From Sulfuricella sp. (GTDB lineage: Bacteria > Pseudomonadota > Gammaproteobacteria > Burkholderiales > Sulfuricellaceae), in NCBI GenBank assembly GCA_019911785.1, contig JAIOJM010000041.1:1-6041 (forward strand): DNA of 6,041 nt, written 5' to 3'. The notes beneath the pieces are model-generated. The model had not been told where the DNA came from. It was given only the letters and a program-made list of their open reading frames with translations, and searched no databases. Below are positions 5,565 through 6,041 of this stretch, piece after piece (positions within the stretch are counted from its first letter, which is position 1; each line of letters begins with the position of its first letter). The position numbers and the translations under genes were made by a program.

Positions 5565-6041
5565 CTGAGTTTTATTTTGCAGCATCTGATCCAGTTCCTG
5601 CAGCCGCTGCGGCGTGCCGACATCGAGCCACAAGCCGCGGTGATGCTCGCCGCCGACCCGGCCAGCGGCCATCTGTTCGCGCAGCAGCGGAGCGAGACTG
5701 GCTTTCGCCCCGCGGGCGATAGTCGCAAACAGTTCGGGGCGGTAGATCCCTATCCCGCTGAAAGTGAGTTTGTGCTCGCCATCATCCAGCACCTTGCCCT
5801 GCCTTAATGCAAAATCCCCATCGGGATGGTGATCGGGATTGTCCACCAGCACCAGCCAGGCCGAGAACTCGCCCAGTTCACGCGGCAGGGCAGCGAAGTC
5901 ATAGTCGCAGAAAATATCGCCGTTGACCACCAGGAAGGGTTCCGGCCCCAGCAGCGGCATGGCGTTGGCGATACCCCCGGCGGTCTCCAGCGCTTCGATC
6001 TCGGCAGAATAGCGAATGCTCACCCCGAAGCGGCTGCCGTC
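5535..6041 (-). CDS. murU: N-acetylmuramate alpha-1-phosphate uridylyltransferase MurU (5' end outside window)
   Basis: 168 codons plus stop are visible; the frame remains open through the window edge, and the N-terminus with the GxGxRxxPLT nucleotide-binding loop lies outside. The enzyme transfers UMP to MurNAc-1-phosphate to make UDP-MurNAc in the cell-wall recycling route with the kinase AmgK, bypassing early de novo synthesis and fosfomycin-sensitive MurA. Visible motifs, counted from the edge: DGSRFGVSIRYS (1-12), LETAGGI (18-24), PFLVVNGDIFCDYDF (35-49) with metal-binding D42, VLVDNPDHHPDGDF (64-77), LTFSGIGIYRPELF (92-105), LAPLLREQMAAGRVGGEHH (116-134) and WLDVGTPQRL (138-147). These resemble Pseudomonas MurU more than glucose- or mannose-phosphate nucleotidyltransferases. 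The last nine residues, PRMNTDVHR, are encoded by the family C repeat and are unlike normal MurU ends. The alternative is a related COG1208 sugar-phosphate nucleotidyltransferase. Confidence 0.88.
   Translation of the reverse strand, partial: DGSRFGVSIRYSAEIEALETAGGIANAMPLLGPEPFLVVNGDIFCDYDFAALPRELGEFSAWLVLVDNPDHHPDGDFALRQGKVLDDGEHKLTFSGIGIYRPELFATIARGAKASLAPLLREQMAAGRVGGEHHRGLWLDVGTPQRLQELDQMLQNKTQPRMNTDVHR

Overview
The window looks like a chromosomal segment from a GC-rich environmental proteobacterium, most likely a betaproteobacterium of the Nitrosomonadales/Gallionellales kind. This rests on recognisable protein families and gene order (murU, pepP, ubiH, dsbC on one strand) and on intergenic palindromic repeats. 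It is an inference, since no 16S rRNA or phylogenetic marker is present.

Layout. On the plus strand, 1-759 is the 3' two-thirds of a sigma-54-dependent activator (AAA+ domain plus Fis-type helix-turn-helix), followed by a strong hairpin terminator. Everything else is on the minus strand and converges on that terminator. Read in the direction of transcription (right to left) it is: murU (3' part, peptidoglycan recycling), pepP (aminopeptidase P), ubiH-like FAD monooxygenase (ubiquinone hydroxylation), dsbC (periplasmic disulfide isomerase), a class I SAM-dependent methyltransferase, and a short bacterioferritin-like protein. pepP/ubiH overlap by ATGA and dsbC/methyltransferase overlap by TTGA, so each pair is probably translationally coupled. 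The pepP-ubiH pairing matches the classical arrangement in E. coli.

The most unusual feature is the non-coding DNA. Three of the gaps each hold a different inverted-repeat element: 844-959 (C/G-rich, 37-base arms), 2852-2978 (perfect 26-base arms) and 5493-5564 (28-base arms). None encodes a protein. The third supplies the last nine codons and the stop codon of murU. Its other end lies 14 bases from the pepP start codon, which has no visible Shine-Dalgarno sequence.

I see no CRISPR array, tRNA, rRNA, phage gene, transposase or defence system. The genes are ordinary housekeeping genes. The points worth a second look are the three repeat families, their effect on neighbouring genes, an altered GAFTGA loop in the activator, and the short ferritin.
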